A stretch of 64,000 nt of DNA, from assembly GCA_048772705.1 (NCBI GenBank), contig JBLWGC010000230.1, positions 1,054,001 through 1,118,000 of the forward strand, in the 5' to 3' direction. This document shows, in pieces, positions 1 through 10,522 of this stretch. This DNA comes from Leidyana gryllorum EB-2025a. Its lineage: Eukaryota > Apicomplexa. The position numbers and the translations under genes are program-made. Under the pieces are notes generated by a model. The model saw only the letters and a list, made by a program, of their open reading frames with translations. It did no database searches and was not told the DNA's origin. Every line of letters begins with the position of its first letter. Position 1 is the first letter of the stretch.

Positions 1-943
1 CGCGCCTATCTATGTCGTGGAGGCAAGATGCTTTCCCTAACCAATCAACACAAGTGAGTTGTTTGTTGTGAGATGGGAAACGTGATTGGTGATGGCAGTG
101 CCGGTGACGCTGTGGAGGCGAGTAAACTCAAAGATGCACATCCCAATGAGGAAGATTTGATCTATGTGTCCAAGGTGGGTGTGGGTGTGGTCAATTCAGG
201 GTGACCGTCGCTCTCACATTATCTTTTATATGCAGCCCAAGCCCAAGGAAGATAAAGATGCCGAGAAGAAAGACGGGAAAAAGGGTGAATCGACGACGAC
301 GACGACGGACGCTGAGTCTGGAAAGGACGCAGCCACCAAGACGATGGCACCGGACTTCTTCACTCAAATGCGGAATGTTTTAACCTGGCGTCGAGCTGCT
401 TCCGAGACGGAGAAGGAGCACACTGGCGGGGCGTGCTACACAAAGGGCAGATTGCAGTTGACGCGAGCCTTTGGAGACTTCTATCTGAAAGATGCAAAGT
501 TTGCCGTCGATTGGGATAGCGGTCGGCTGCTGGTGAATATCCCTCACAGCTTCCCTTACCTCTCTCGGCTTCCGGAAGTCTCGGTCATGTCTCGTGATCC
601 CCAACGGGACGAGTTTATATTGGTGGCGAGCGACGGCGTCTGGGACGAGTTGGATGCCGACGAAGTCGGACAGATTGTGCGAAATGAGATGCGCAAAGGC
701 ACTGACCTTTCGAAAATTGCCAAAGCGTAAGTGGAACCATCAATGTTGAAAAGAAATCGCCCTGAGCGCAGTGTCCAGGCAGAGGTTTTGAATCGCTCGT
801 CCAAACGGAATGGGGTGACTGTTGAAGCAATGCAGGCGTTGGCTCCCAAGCAACGTCGGGATATGTACGATGATATGACGATCGCCATAGTGAATCTCAA
901 GACAGAGTACGACGCCGCTGGAGATCCCGTCAAGTCGATTTAG
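1..943 (+). CDS. PP2C-family Ser/Thr protein phosphatase, 3' part
   Basis: This is the C-terminal part of a metal-dependent PP2C phosphatase; the 5' end lies outside the window. The sequence opens in frame with LCRGGKMLSLTNQH, the strand and turn after the first metal-binding region. RAFGDFYLK follows at about 456-485 (family SRALGDF motif), then VASDGVWDEL (family SDGLWD motif, with the metal-binding Asp), and near the end DDMTIAIVNLK (family DNMTVIVV motif). Four exons fit: 1-53, 99-174, 235-726 and 772-943, with introns of 45, 60 and 45 nt; the first acceptor could also be at 122. A Lys/Glu/Thr-rich, probably disordered insert (about 235-330) interrupts the catalytic core. It removes phosphate from Ser/Thr of unknown targets. 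The subfamily cannot be assigned. The stop is TAG at 941-943. Confidence 0.85.
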
Positions 944-1128
944 ACTATCGAACAACAGATTCGTGATTTTCTTTCATTCACTCTCTCTCTCTCTCATCTA
1001 TTCGTCTCCTCCCCAACCGCCTTGGCGGTTCGCGTGTTTCCGATGAGAGATTGAGACTCCCAGATCCAACCCTAACATAGCCAGAGAAAAAGTGACAGAG
1101 AGCAAAGACTCCCCATTATATAGATAGA

Positions 1129-3616
1129 ATGCGGTTGGTGGTGGTGCTGACCGGGTTAGCAGCGTTGTTCTCAGCGTCGATAGTCGCGGGACAGCCTTCG
1201 AGAAGGGAATGGGTGGACGCAGTGCTTCACGAAGGTGCTGGGACTCATATACATGGCTTCCCCAGTTATGACGAAACACACTATATATTGGAATCGTTTG
1301 CTCAATGGAATCCTTTATTCACTCGAAGGATACTCACTGGTATTTCGGTCAAATGTCGACCACTCTGGGCTTATTGGCTCTCTGGCACGGGCCTCTGGCA
1401 TCCTCCGACGGAAGTGCGGAATTATCTTGATGCCCTCTCCAAGGATCTCATGGTCTCTATTCTGGAAGAAGAGGCCGAGCTCATCGACAGCTGCACTTCT
1501 CAGAATGCGACTGAACATTTCCTGACGGTTCTTGACAGACACCGCACTTCCAAAGCCAAGTCGCACTTGGCCGCGATAGACTGGCCGAATTATGGCAGAT
1601 CACTTTTTACCTCTCTTCACCACGCTCGAGAGCCCACCTCTCTCACAACTCCGTTCTACGCTTATCTGCGTACTCTGCAGGCGCTCAACACGCAGTTGAC
1701 GACCAACGGATCGCCCTCAAATCCCGCTCGTAGAGAGAATCGAATAGTCGCAGCTCTCATAGCTCAACGAGAAGTACTCTGGATTCCCTTCGTTAATCCC
1801 GATGGATACATCGACATAGCTGATGGCGCTGACTCCAATATACGTAAAAATCGACGGATAACCTGCGACAAGAAACGATTCACTCAGAGTCTGCCCCACA
1901 ACCCCAGCTTGCTTCAGAGATTTCTTCCACCTCAACGCACCCCAAACATTAACCTTCAAGATAACCAACTTCCTGACTATCATGAGGGGGTTGACATCAA
2001 TCGTAACTATGATGATCATTTCATCCAAGCTCACAATCCGTAAGGAAAACAACCACCAGCAATGTGTTCGGCCTTAACGTGATCACCCAATATAAGTCTC
2101 AGTGGGAACCCCCATACTGACCTAACAACTTGTACACTGGATCCTAACTCGCAAACGCTACAGAGGCAGAGCTCTCTCAAAGTCCAAATTGCGCTATGTG
2201 ATTTGTTTGTTGCACAGATGACCCGTTCCCTAACCTCGCGTGACCCATTACATGTCACACAGCCTTGCCGCCCTCACCAGTGCTCCCTGACTCTTCCTGA
2301 TTACCGCCCATTCCCGTCTCGTCACCGGTTGGCCTTCAATATGTTTCTCTGAACGTCAGGTGCGACCCGGAGGAATACGAAGGGCCTCACGCCTTCTCTG
2401 AGCCCGAAACACGCGCTGTTCGTCGCGTCGCTGAGACATTCAAGCCGCAGACAGCCCTCAATTTCCACTCATACGGCGATCTATGGACCCATCCGTACAA
2501 TTGCTGCCCCGACAAAAAGCTGAATCAGACAGAGTACGAAGTGTTTCGGGAGTTACACGATTCCCTCAACATCACACAGTTCGGCAGTGCACCGCAACTG
2601 CCGGTTCTGGGATACACCACAACAGGAGAAGGTGAGAAGAAGTCCTCTGTCGGTCACACTTTCAACTTTGACTCTCTGTGCAGCCGATGACTATCTGCTG
2701 TCAAAGGTTGGGATCATTTCGATGTCTCCCGAGGTTGGGCCCGAAGCGGGTGGCTTTTATCCGGAGGAATCGATGCGGAGGACGATACACCAAGAGAACT
2801 ACCCTCGGATCCTCTCTGTCATGTCGAAAGCGGGCCCGGAGCTCTCGGCTTTGTTGTCAGCAGATCATTGCAGCGAACAGCTTTTCAAAGCGACTGACCG
2901 CGTCGAAGGCGAGAACACCTGGATAATTACAATGTTCAACAGGTGAGACCGCCTCCAGGTGACAGCATTATGATACCATTATACTCTCAATATCAAAGTG
3001 GGCTGAGCAAAGTTCCGTCTGGCCGAATAATGCTCCAATTCGGAGGAGCCCAGGGCCCTCCAGCCGACGAGCTGACCGTCAAGTTGGGATACTACGCTGG
3101 CAACCAACTGGATTTAGAAGGTACTCGAACCCAGTCCCTAGACTTGCAGGGGTTCGGGATGTCTATACCGAATTCTAATAGACCCAAGACTATCCGTTAT
3201 CAGAACGGAACGGTGGCGGTGAGTACAACAATGTGTCTGACGGGTGAGACCCCCACAGGCCATGAATGAGCACAACAAAGGCTGGGTGGGGATCCAAGTA
3301 GATGGAGTCGACAGCCGACACCGACGCGAGCTAGCCTTGACATTCGCGAATGTGGAATTGCCCACTGTCCTTCATATCTGCTTCATACCCGACTTCACAA
3401 TACATCAGGATGAAGCAGTCGGACGTCGTGGAAGAGAGGGGATGCAAAACGGTGAGAAAGGACCAAAACACCAGTACAATTACATGCGTTGTGCCAACAG
3501 CCCTGTGTATATGTGGATTCTTGAGGCACGCCAGTGACTCCAATGCCTGTCCTTTTGACCGAACAGCTTTGCTGTTGGGTCCAGAACACTTTGAGGGCCA
3601 TCCCTGCCAGGCCTAG
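1129..3616 (+). CDS. Secreted M14 zinc carboxypeptidase
   Basis: This is a metallocarboxypeptidase of family M14, which removes C-terminal residues from peptides. It has an N-terminal signal peptide (MRLVVVLTGLAALFSASIVAG). HHAREP holds the zinc-binding His and Glu, FVNPDGY and VDINRNYD follow, and NFHSYGDLW after the first intron carries the third zinc ligand. PEVGPEAGGFYPEE is where the catalytic Glu of the family is expected. Exon 1 is 1129-2039, followed by a 320-nt intron, the longest I placed in this gene; exon 2 is 2360-2631 and exon 3 2684-2942. Downstream the reading continues through a beta-rich C-terminal part (about 2999-3230 and 3260-3450) to a stop near 3616, but the exon borders there are uncertain. 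It is probably a secreted or vesicular digestive or processing enzyme. Confidence 0.85.
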
Positions 3617-3709
3617 TGAGATAGTTAGTAAGGCAGAGACAGCCGCACACTGTGAGGCAGTGATATAAAATTACCGTATAGCCAGCCATCCAGACCACCC
3701 ACCACTCTG

Positions 3710-6700
3710 ATGACCACAAACCAGAGACTTGCGAAAGTATTGGGTGTCCCCCAGACATACAGCTGGGGTACGCAAGGCTCTGCTTCTTTAGTAGCCGCCA
3801 CGCACCAAGCCTCCAACCCAACCTTCACACCTGATCCCCAGACCCCATATGCTGAGCTCTGGTTCGGAGCCCACCCATCCGCCCCCTCCCAAGTATTAGA
3901 TGGCGACACCACAACTAATCTGATAAATTGGCTCGGAGAGTCTAAATTACCTTACCTCTTCAAGGTCTTATCTATTGCTAAACCACTGAGTCTTCAACTA
4001 CATCCTGATGAGGAACAAGCTGCTAAACTTCATGCTGAGGATCCTGAACACTACAAGGACCCTCACAGCAAACCTGAGATGACTGTAGCCCTCTCTGACC
4101 CATTCGAGGCTTTCTGCGGATTTCGAAAGTATCGAGCGATCATGATGTTGGCGGAAAGTATTCCCGGATTCGCCAAAGTCATTCGACCCTCCAATGCTGA
4201 GTCGTTTGATCACCAAATGGACGAGACTGATTTTCTCAAGAGTATGATGAAGTGCCTGTATGAGGCTGCTGAAGACTCTATCAAGGCAGCCATTGATGAG
4301 GTATTGGCAATGGATGCTGAATCCGTACTGCCAGCCAAGAAAGATCACAAACTCTTTGGCCATGCATTCACCAAGTTTATGAACATATTGAAAGACGAAG
4401 ATCCCATTGAAACACTGCGCAGCACTCTGAGGTAATCAGACCAGCGCCTTCGATTTCACCTCCAGATATGCAGACTTTTCCGGCGCCTCCATGAATTCTT
4501 CCCCTATGATCGTGGCTGCTTCGCCGCCTTCTTCCTAACCTATGTCCGCTTGCGACCCGGCGAAGCAATTTTCTTGAGCCCGAACACTATTCATTCATAT
4601 ATTTCCGGAAACTGCCTGGAGGTCATGCAGACCAGTGACAACGTCATCAGGTGTGTCTCCGTGTGTCTCAGTGTTGCACACGAATTTGGATCGCAGAGCC
4701 GGTCTGACCGATAAATTCACAGATGTGTCTCGATTACTCGAATTGGTTTCCTACAAGGTATGTGATCTCATCTCGTGAACTGTTGCTGCACACTCAACGC
4801 TCACTCGCAGGCCATCAACCTGGCCTCGGCCATGGTGAAACCCGTAGATGTCTCCATGAAATTCGACGGAGGACATGCGGCGGTCTTGAAAGCTCTCGTA
4901 CCCCCCGCCACTGACGCCTTCAGGTTCTATCTCCTTCGACTCGGCACGGGAATGAGCGTCAAAGATCTAAAGATCCCCGCATGGTCGCCCATGATGCTTT
5001 TCGCCAGCCACGGAACTGGAGAGCTGAAACTGGGAGACTCGGACGACAACGTTGTCATCACGGCGGGACAATGCTGGATCAGCAATGACTGGACCCGTCT
5101 GTCCATCAAGAACACTGGCGAGAAGACTGAGGCCGAAGAATCTCGCGAAAAACGCCTGATCACACTCAATGCTGACACCCTCGGTGAAGATCAGGTGCGT
5201 AATGGCGCATTGGAGCTCGTCATTGTGATGCCTAACCTGGAGAGCGGCCGTCTCCGTCGCAGCAACAAGAGCCTCAAGAGTGGCACCTCATTGAGCGCCT
5301 CTCCAGCTCCTCCAGAAGTCGGTGGAGAGACGCCTGCAGTCAAAGACGCAGCCCCGACCAAGTTGTCCGTCGAGGCGTTCCCTCAAGTTGCTCCGCCCGA
5401 AGCAGACAACGAAGTGCCCGAGGCCGACTTGACAACAACCGATCCACCTGCCGCCGTCACCGCCGCTGCCGAGACTGACAAGTCTGAACCCGCTGCTGCT
5501 GCTGCCGCCGACACACAGGAGGAGGGAGAGAAAGAGAAGAAGAAGAAACACGGCAAACTCAGCTCCGCTCTTCGCAGTTTGGCCTCAGCTCGCCGCGAGA
5601 GGAAAGCGAGCAAGAACGCGGCACCGGCTGAGCAGTCCGGAGACACTGTGAACCCCACGGTGTCTGAAACCTCAGTGGCGTCTGCTGTTGCTGTTGCTGC
5701 TGCTGCGGAGACACCCGCCGCAAAGAGCGCAACTGTAACTGCCGCTGCTACTGTGGAGCCCACCAAGACGGAAAGTGCAGCTGAGGAGGTACCGGTTACC
5801 AGCCCTCCCGCTGTACCGCAACAAGAAGCCGAGCCAAAGACCATCGCGGCCGAAACAACAGCGGGTGCAGAAGCTGTGGAGGAGGAAAGTAAATCCGAAC
5901 AACCGCCAGTGAGTGTCACCCCGGCTGTGGTGGAGGCGATGAAGGAAGAAGCGCCAGTGGAGGAGACTGTCGCAGCAAAGGAAGCAGCCGCTGAGAAGCC
6001 TTCGACTGCCCCCCCAAAGGAAGCAGCCGCTGAGAAGCCTTCGACTGAAAGTACGCAAGGCAAAGAAGCAAAGATCACAACCGACTTGAAAGCCGACCCT
6101 AAAGCGGACTCGAAAGCCGTTACTGAGGAGCCAGCGAAAGAGGTAAAACCGGCGAGCGCTCCCGTGAATGAAGCAACCGCCAGTAAGCCTGCAGAGCCGT
6201 CAGCCACTCCTGCTGCGGAATCTGCCAAATCGCCGTCCAAAGGCGTTACAAAGACTAATGAAAGCCCCAAGCCAAGCGTGCGACCGTCTAACATAAAGAA
6301 GAGCAATGAAGGAACTGAGAAGTCGACTACTCCTTCTCCTGCGCCAACTTCGGTTCCAGTGAGCAAGGGTAGTGTGAGGGACAGGATCGCTCAGGCAAAT
6401 GCATCTGCTTCCTCGGCAGCGGGAAAAGAGGACCAGCCGAAGCCAGTTGGAAAAGTAGCCGCAGGCGCGGCGAGTGGACAGCGTGATGCGAAAAGTGGGG
6501 GAAAGCAACAACCTAAGGCTGATGAATCTGCAGAGCCGGAGACGTCGGCACGAGTAACGAAATCGCCCCCAAAGGCGAGCAAGACAATGACTCCCAAGTC
6601 TGTGAGCGCACGTCCTTCACCATTACTCAAACGAACAGCCTCGGGGGGCGTCAAGACTGATGTTTCCACTAGTGCGCCGACAGCCCCAGGAAGTCCCACC

Positions 6701-6724
6701 ACTGCGCCAGGACAAGCCGCTTGA
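3710..6724 (+). CDS. MPI: Mannose-6-phosphate isomerase with long disordered C-terminal tail
   Basis: The enzyme interconverts fructose-6-phosphate and mannose-6-phosphate, feeding GDP-mannose, N-glycan and GPI-anchor synthesis. Type I isomerase motifs are clear: YSWGTQGS, AELWFGAHPSAPS, LQLHPDEEQA, DPHSKPEM (zinc site), SPNTIHSYISG and EVMQTSDNVIRAGLTDK. The exons 3710-4431, 4474-4650, 4697-4757 and 4811-6724 (introns of 42, 46 and 53 nt) join in frame into 957 residues. The isomerase fold should end after about 480 residues, near position 5250. The remaining roughly 480 residues are Ala/Glu/Pro/Lys/Ser-rich low complexity in the same uninterrupted frame, with a near-perfect repeat of KEAAAEKPST (about 5980-6045). 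The tail is unlike any mannose-6-phosphate isomerase I know. The stop lies 8 nt from the stop of the convergent gene A. Confidence 0.92.
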
Positions 6725-6732
6725 GTCCAAAC

Positions 6733-8108
6733 TCATTTGTTGGCCCTTCTGGAGGAGGAAGAGGGGGGTTTCCGTCCAGTCTTTGACTCGTAATCGTCGA
6801 TGATGTCGTCCTCGATTTCACCGAGCAAGTGTTCGAGTTCTTCTTCAAAAGATAGGAATTCATCAGTACCTTTCCTATTGTTGTTTCCGCCTTTAAAGGG
6901 GGGAAGTTCCTCTAGGGGATCTGAATAGGAGGCTTGCGCGAAGGTATGCATAGCGTTAATAACACCGACAATGAGTTTAATGGGAATACCCTCCTCATCG
7001 GCTGCATAATAGAAGTGTCGAATTGCGGTAGAAACGGTTCTGGCAGCGAGGCCTCGAGCCTGGTCTTCATCTCGGGCGCTAAGACCGCTCCGCAATCGTT
7101 TGCGCAGAGCTGACAAAACTCTAAGCTCAGGCAGAGCCGCTTTTAGGCTAGTGATGAGCCGATCAATGAACTTGCGTTCAATGGCCGCGTCGCCATTCCT
7201 AAACTTAATGATTTGAAAGACCAGCATACCTGCGAAGGTACGATCGTGACTGTTCTGCACAAGGTACTCTATGATGTCATGGAAATCTACGAATTTCCCA
7301 TTCCTCAGAGCTGGAGAATTGTTGCTGTTGTTGTTGTTGTTCGGTTGGTTAGGGGAATCGCCATCGTCCGAGGAGGGCGATTGTTGCTTCTTCTTCTTGT
7401 TGGTGGGCGTGGTAGTGGTCGTTGTCGTTGTAGAAGCGGAGTCCCGTTTCTTTTTCTTATGTGCCTTAGAAGACGTTGTGCTGCTCGTTGTTGTGGTGGT
7501 GGTAGATCCATCTTTGTCCTTTTTCTTCTTCGACTTCTTAGTCGACGAGGCACCAGTTGAAGCGGTAGTCGTTGAAGTCGAACCCCCCTCGTTGCCTACA
7601 TAGGCGGTCAAGATTGTGTGTCTCGATATTTATGCGTGTGTGCGCTGTGTGTTCGATGGATTTAGTGTGACTAACCTTCCTTGTCTTGTTCGGAATGCTC
7701 TTCACTGACATCAGGAGCGGCCTTTTTGCCCTTCTTGGGGCCTTTCAGCTTGGCTCCTCCCTTGTGTGAGTCTTTGGACTTGCCGGGCATATCCTCGGAT
7801 TCAGGGGAGACTTCGACATCGTGTCCCTCTGCACCGGCTGTCAGTTCGCTATCCTCTGCTTCCGTAGTGGTTGATTCTTCTTCCTCGTCCAAGTCGCTGG
7901 TGGTGTGATTATCCTCCGAGTCTTCTTCATCGGCTTCTGAGTCATCCCCTACCTTTGTGGGATGATCAATAACCTGCTGCAGTAGACGGAGGGGTTGAGG
8001 TGGTGCTAAAGGGAGGAACGATGAGGCCGGGGCAGGTAGATAATTTGCCTGGCCGGATATGAGTGCAGCTGCGTATAAGGCGACAAAAAGGAAGGCTGCT
8101 ACATCCAT
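6733..8108 (-). CDS. Secreted poly-Thr/Lys/Asn protein with helical domain (cluster gene A)
   Basis: The function is unknown. Two exons (8108-7676 and 7595-6733, 79-nt intron) join in frame into 431 residues. The protein starts with a signal peptide (MDVAAFLFVALYAAALISG), then an acidic Glu/Asp/Ser stretch, then runs of Thr alternating with Lys-rich blocks and an Asn run. The C-terminal half (about 7290-6800) is a folded-looking helical region starting FVDFHDIIEYL, including GDAAIERKFIDRLITSLK. That region resembles the C-terminal regions of the other minus-strand secreted genes up to 20481 in helix spacing and in a few conserved positions. The Thr runs would suit mucin-type O-glycosylation. 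It is separated from gene B only by the plus-strand malic enzyme. Its ATG lies 89 nt from the divergent malic enzyme start. Confidence 0.75.
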
Positions 8109-8197
8109 TGTGCCGTGGGAAATATGGGACACACGGGGATCTCACTTGTGAATGTTAGTTTTTGTTTGAGAGGTGAAATTCATCCTCATCGACAGGA

Positions 8198-10018
8198 ATG
8201 GTTGAGAGCAGCGGAAACGTAACTTCTAAGGTTGGAGGGCTTCCCGACCGGGTTTATCGCGTTCACCATGGCTTGGCCCTATTGCAAGACCCGTATTTGA
8301 ACAAGGGGACTGCGTTCACGATGAAAGAACGTGATGTCCTCCACCTGCACGGTTTCCTGCCACCTCATGTGGGAACACTGGAGGAGCAGGGGGCTCGTCG
8401 TATGGAGCGTTTGCGACGGATCGAGACCCCAATCCAAAAGTATGTGTTCCTACGGGAACTTCAAGAGCTCAATGAAACGTTATTCTACTACCTTTGCTGC
8501 AAGCACATGGAAGAGATTCTGCCGCTAATTTACACTCCGACGGTGGGGCAAGGGTGTCTGGAGTATTCTCACATTTTCTGGCGTCCCCGTGGTCTGTTTC
8601 TGGGTTGGCCCCATCGGGATCGGCTCGATGACATCCTGGCTCACCACTGTTTTGACGACATTCAAGTGATAGTGGTCACGGATGGAGAGCGGATTTTGGG
8701 GCTCGGCGACCAGGGAGCCGGAGGAATGGGTATACCGATAGGTAAATTGGCCCTGTACACCGGATGTGCGGGCATACATCCTCGCAAGACTTTGCCAATT
8801 TTGCTGGATGTCGGCACCGACAACCAGAAGGCACTGACTGACCCTTTGTACATTGGTTGGTGTCATCAAAGGCTGAGAGGGCAGGCGTACCACGAATTTG
8901 TTGACCTCTTTGTCAACGCGGTGAAGCGCCGCTGGGGTAATAAGTCTTTGTTGCAATGGGAAGATTTTGCCCGTGACAATGCTATCTACTTGTTGAATCG
9001 CTATAAAGACGAGATTTGTTCATTCAATGATGATATTCAAGGCACTGCTGCCGTTGTCGTTTCGACTATCCTCGCTGCCGTCCAAGCGATCAAACTCCCT
9101 CTCCGCGATGCTCGCATCGTCATTCGAGGTGCCGGCAGTGCAGCAACCGGCATTGTCGACCTCATTGGCCACTTACTCGTGGATGACCAGTTTGGGGACC
9201 AAAATCTTGACGCTGAGGAAGAAGAGAAACGCGCTATCGTTCTCGGAAGGTCGGCCTGCTGGATGGTCAACAGAAATGGCCTCCTGCTGGCTGATGACCC
9301 CAGTCTTGAAAAATTACACAAGAACTATGCCCACCCCAACGCTGAGATTGAGGGATGGAAGTGCAAAGATCTCCAGCATCCAACGCTTCTAGAAGTTATC
9401 GAAAATGTCAAACCACACATTCTGATCGGCGTCACCGGCCGCGCTGGAGTCTTTGATGAATCCGTCGTCCGTTGTATGGCGGAACATGTGGACCGCCCTA
9501 TCATCATGCCCCTTTCAAACCCCACCTCCTGCTGTGAGGCGGAACCCCAAAACATTATCAACTGGACGGAGGGAAAGGCTCTGGTTGCCACCGGGAGCCC
9601 TTTCGCCCCCGTCACTCTACCGGACGGAACCACCCGTGTGGTTGACCAGACCAACAACGTTTATGTGTTCCCAGGCCTTGGCCTGGGTGTTCTGTCGGTC
9701 TGTGCTCAACGGGTCACTCACCATCTGTTCGTTGCTGCGGCCAAGACTGTCGCCTCCGAGTCCCCCATCGCAAAAGATCCGTCGGCTTTCAAGTTGCTGC
9801 CGCCCATCGATACCCTGAGATCTGTGTCTCGCAAAGTGGCTATCGCTGTCGGCAATAAAGCTGTCGAAAAGGGCTTGTGCGAGAAACTCACTCCCGCCCA
9901 AGTCACACGGATGGTAGAAGATAACATTTGGGAGCCTGCCTACCACGATTACCTCAGTGAGTTCCCGGACCTGTCGCCCTCACCCTTCACCATGATCGAT
10001 GGACCGTATGACCAATGA
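8198..10018 (+). CDS. Malic enzyme (malate dehydrogenase, oxaloacetate-decarboxylating), bacterial-type
   Basis: The enzyme oxidatively decarboxylates malate to pyruvate with NAD or NADP. It is one uninterrupted exon of 606 residues, close to the usual length. Motifs: PLIYTPTVGQGC (substrate region), VVTDGERILGLGDQGAGG with GIPIGKLALYTG, the metal-binding FNDDIQGTAAV, the Rossmann motif RGAGSAATGI, and MPLSNPT. From family knowledge, GDQGAGGMGIPIGK, the RPRGLFLGWP segment and DPLYIGW look closer to proteobacterial MaeA-type enzymes than to animal malic enzymes (GDLGCYGMG). No organellar targeting peptide is evident. It is the only plus-strand gene inside the run of minus-strand secreted genes. 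Cofactor preference cannot be read from the sequence with certainty. Confidence 0.95.
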   Translation: MVESSGNVTSKVGGLPDRVYRVHHGLALLQDPYLNKGTAFTMKERDVLHLHGFLPPHVGTLEEQGARRMERLRRIETPIQKYVFLRELQELNETLFYYLCCKHMEEILPLIYTPTVGQGCLEYSHIFWRPRGLFLGWPHRDRLDDILAHHCFDDIQVIVVTDGERILGLGDQGAGGMGIPIGKLALYTGCAGIHPRKTLPILLDVGTDNQKALTDPLYIGWCHQRLRGQAYHEFVDLFVNAVKRRWGNKSLLQWEDFARDNAIYLLNRYKDEICSFNDDIQGTAAVVVSTILAAVQAIKLPLRDARIVIRGAGSAATGIVDLIGHLLVDDQFGDQNLDAEEEEKRAIVLGRSACWMVNRNGLLLADDPSLEKLHKNYAHPNAEIEGWKCKDLQHPTLLEVIENVKPHILIGVTGRAGVFDESVVRCMAEHVDRPIIMPLSNPTSCCEAEPQNIINWTEGKALVATGSPFAPVTLPDGTTRVVDQTNNVYVFPGLGLGVLSVCAQRVTHHLFVAAAKTVASESPIAKDPSAFKLLPPIDTLRSVSRKVAIAVGNKAVEKGLCEKLTPAQVTRMVEDNIWEPAYHDYLSEFPDLSPSPFTMIDGPYDQ

Positions 10019-10522
10019 AATCATTACTAATTCCACTATCGCTCGGAAAGGACATTGCGCAAGTGTCAACTGCCAAACCAATGATCTGAAATTGTTAGCG
10101 GTCACTGACTCAGTGTGTGTATGTGTGCGCGCATTGATCAACCGCAGTTTAATACCAATACTTCCAATTGACACTGACCTCCCAGTGTGTGCGGGCGCAG
10201 CTCGGTCAGCACAGTCTGTCTGTGCACCAGTTGTGGGCATTCATCTCGGCAGCGCAAAGTGCATACAACTCTGTGTGGTTGTGTGTGTACTTGATATATT
10301 GTCGATGTGTGTGTTGTGCTGTTCGGTGGCGATATGTATGACGGTCCTTTTGGGGCGATCACGCTGCGTGTATGCACTTGTATTGCACTACTGGGGCTTG
10401 ATGTCTCTCCTGCGTTATGTGTCCGTCTCCTCCGATGTTCTCAAACTGGCGGCTGTCCGGATCTATTTCGATATTCCTTCGGCAGGCGACAATCACTATT
10501 TTATCAAGTCGCACAAGCAGCA
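10019..10522. other. Gene-poor spacer with TG-rich tracts
   Basis: About 500 nt lie between the malic enzyme stop and the stop of gene B, which converges on it. The stretch holds several imperfect TG/TGTGTG tracts (about 10112-10135 and 10270-10320) and no reading frame resembling a protein. Open frames here are open only by chance. It must contain the 3' ends of both flanking transcripts. Confidence 0.6.

Noticed and set aside
54-72. A 19-nt mini-intron in the PP2C gene
   Set aside because: It would shift the frame. An acceptor at 98 (45-nt intron) or 122 keeps the frame and agrees with other introns here.
5383-6366. A 327-codon minus-strand frame opposite the MPI tail
   Set aside because: Antisense of Ala/Glu/Lys/Thr-rich codons that gives Ser/Ala/Val/Phe runs. 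The plus frame is fixed by the isomerase domain.
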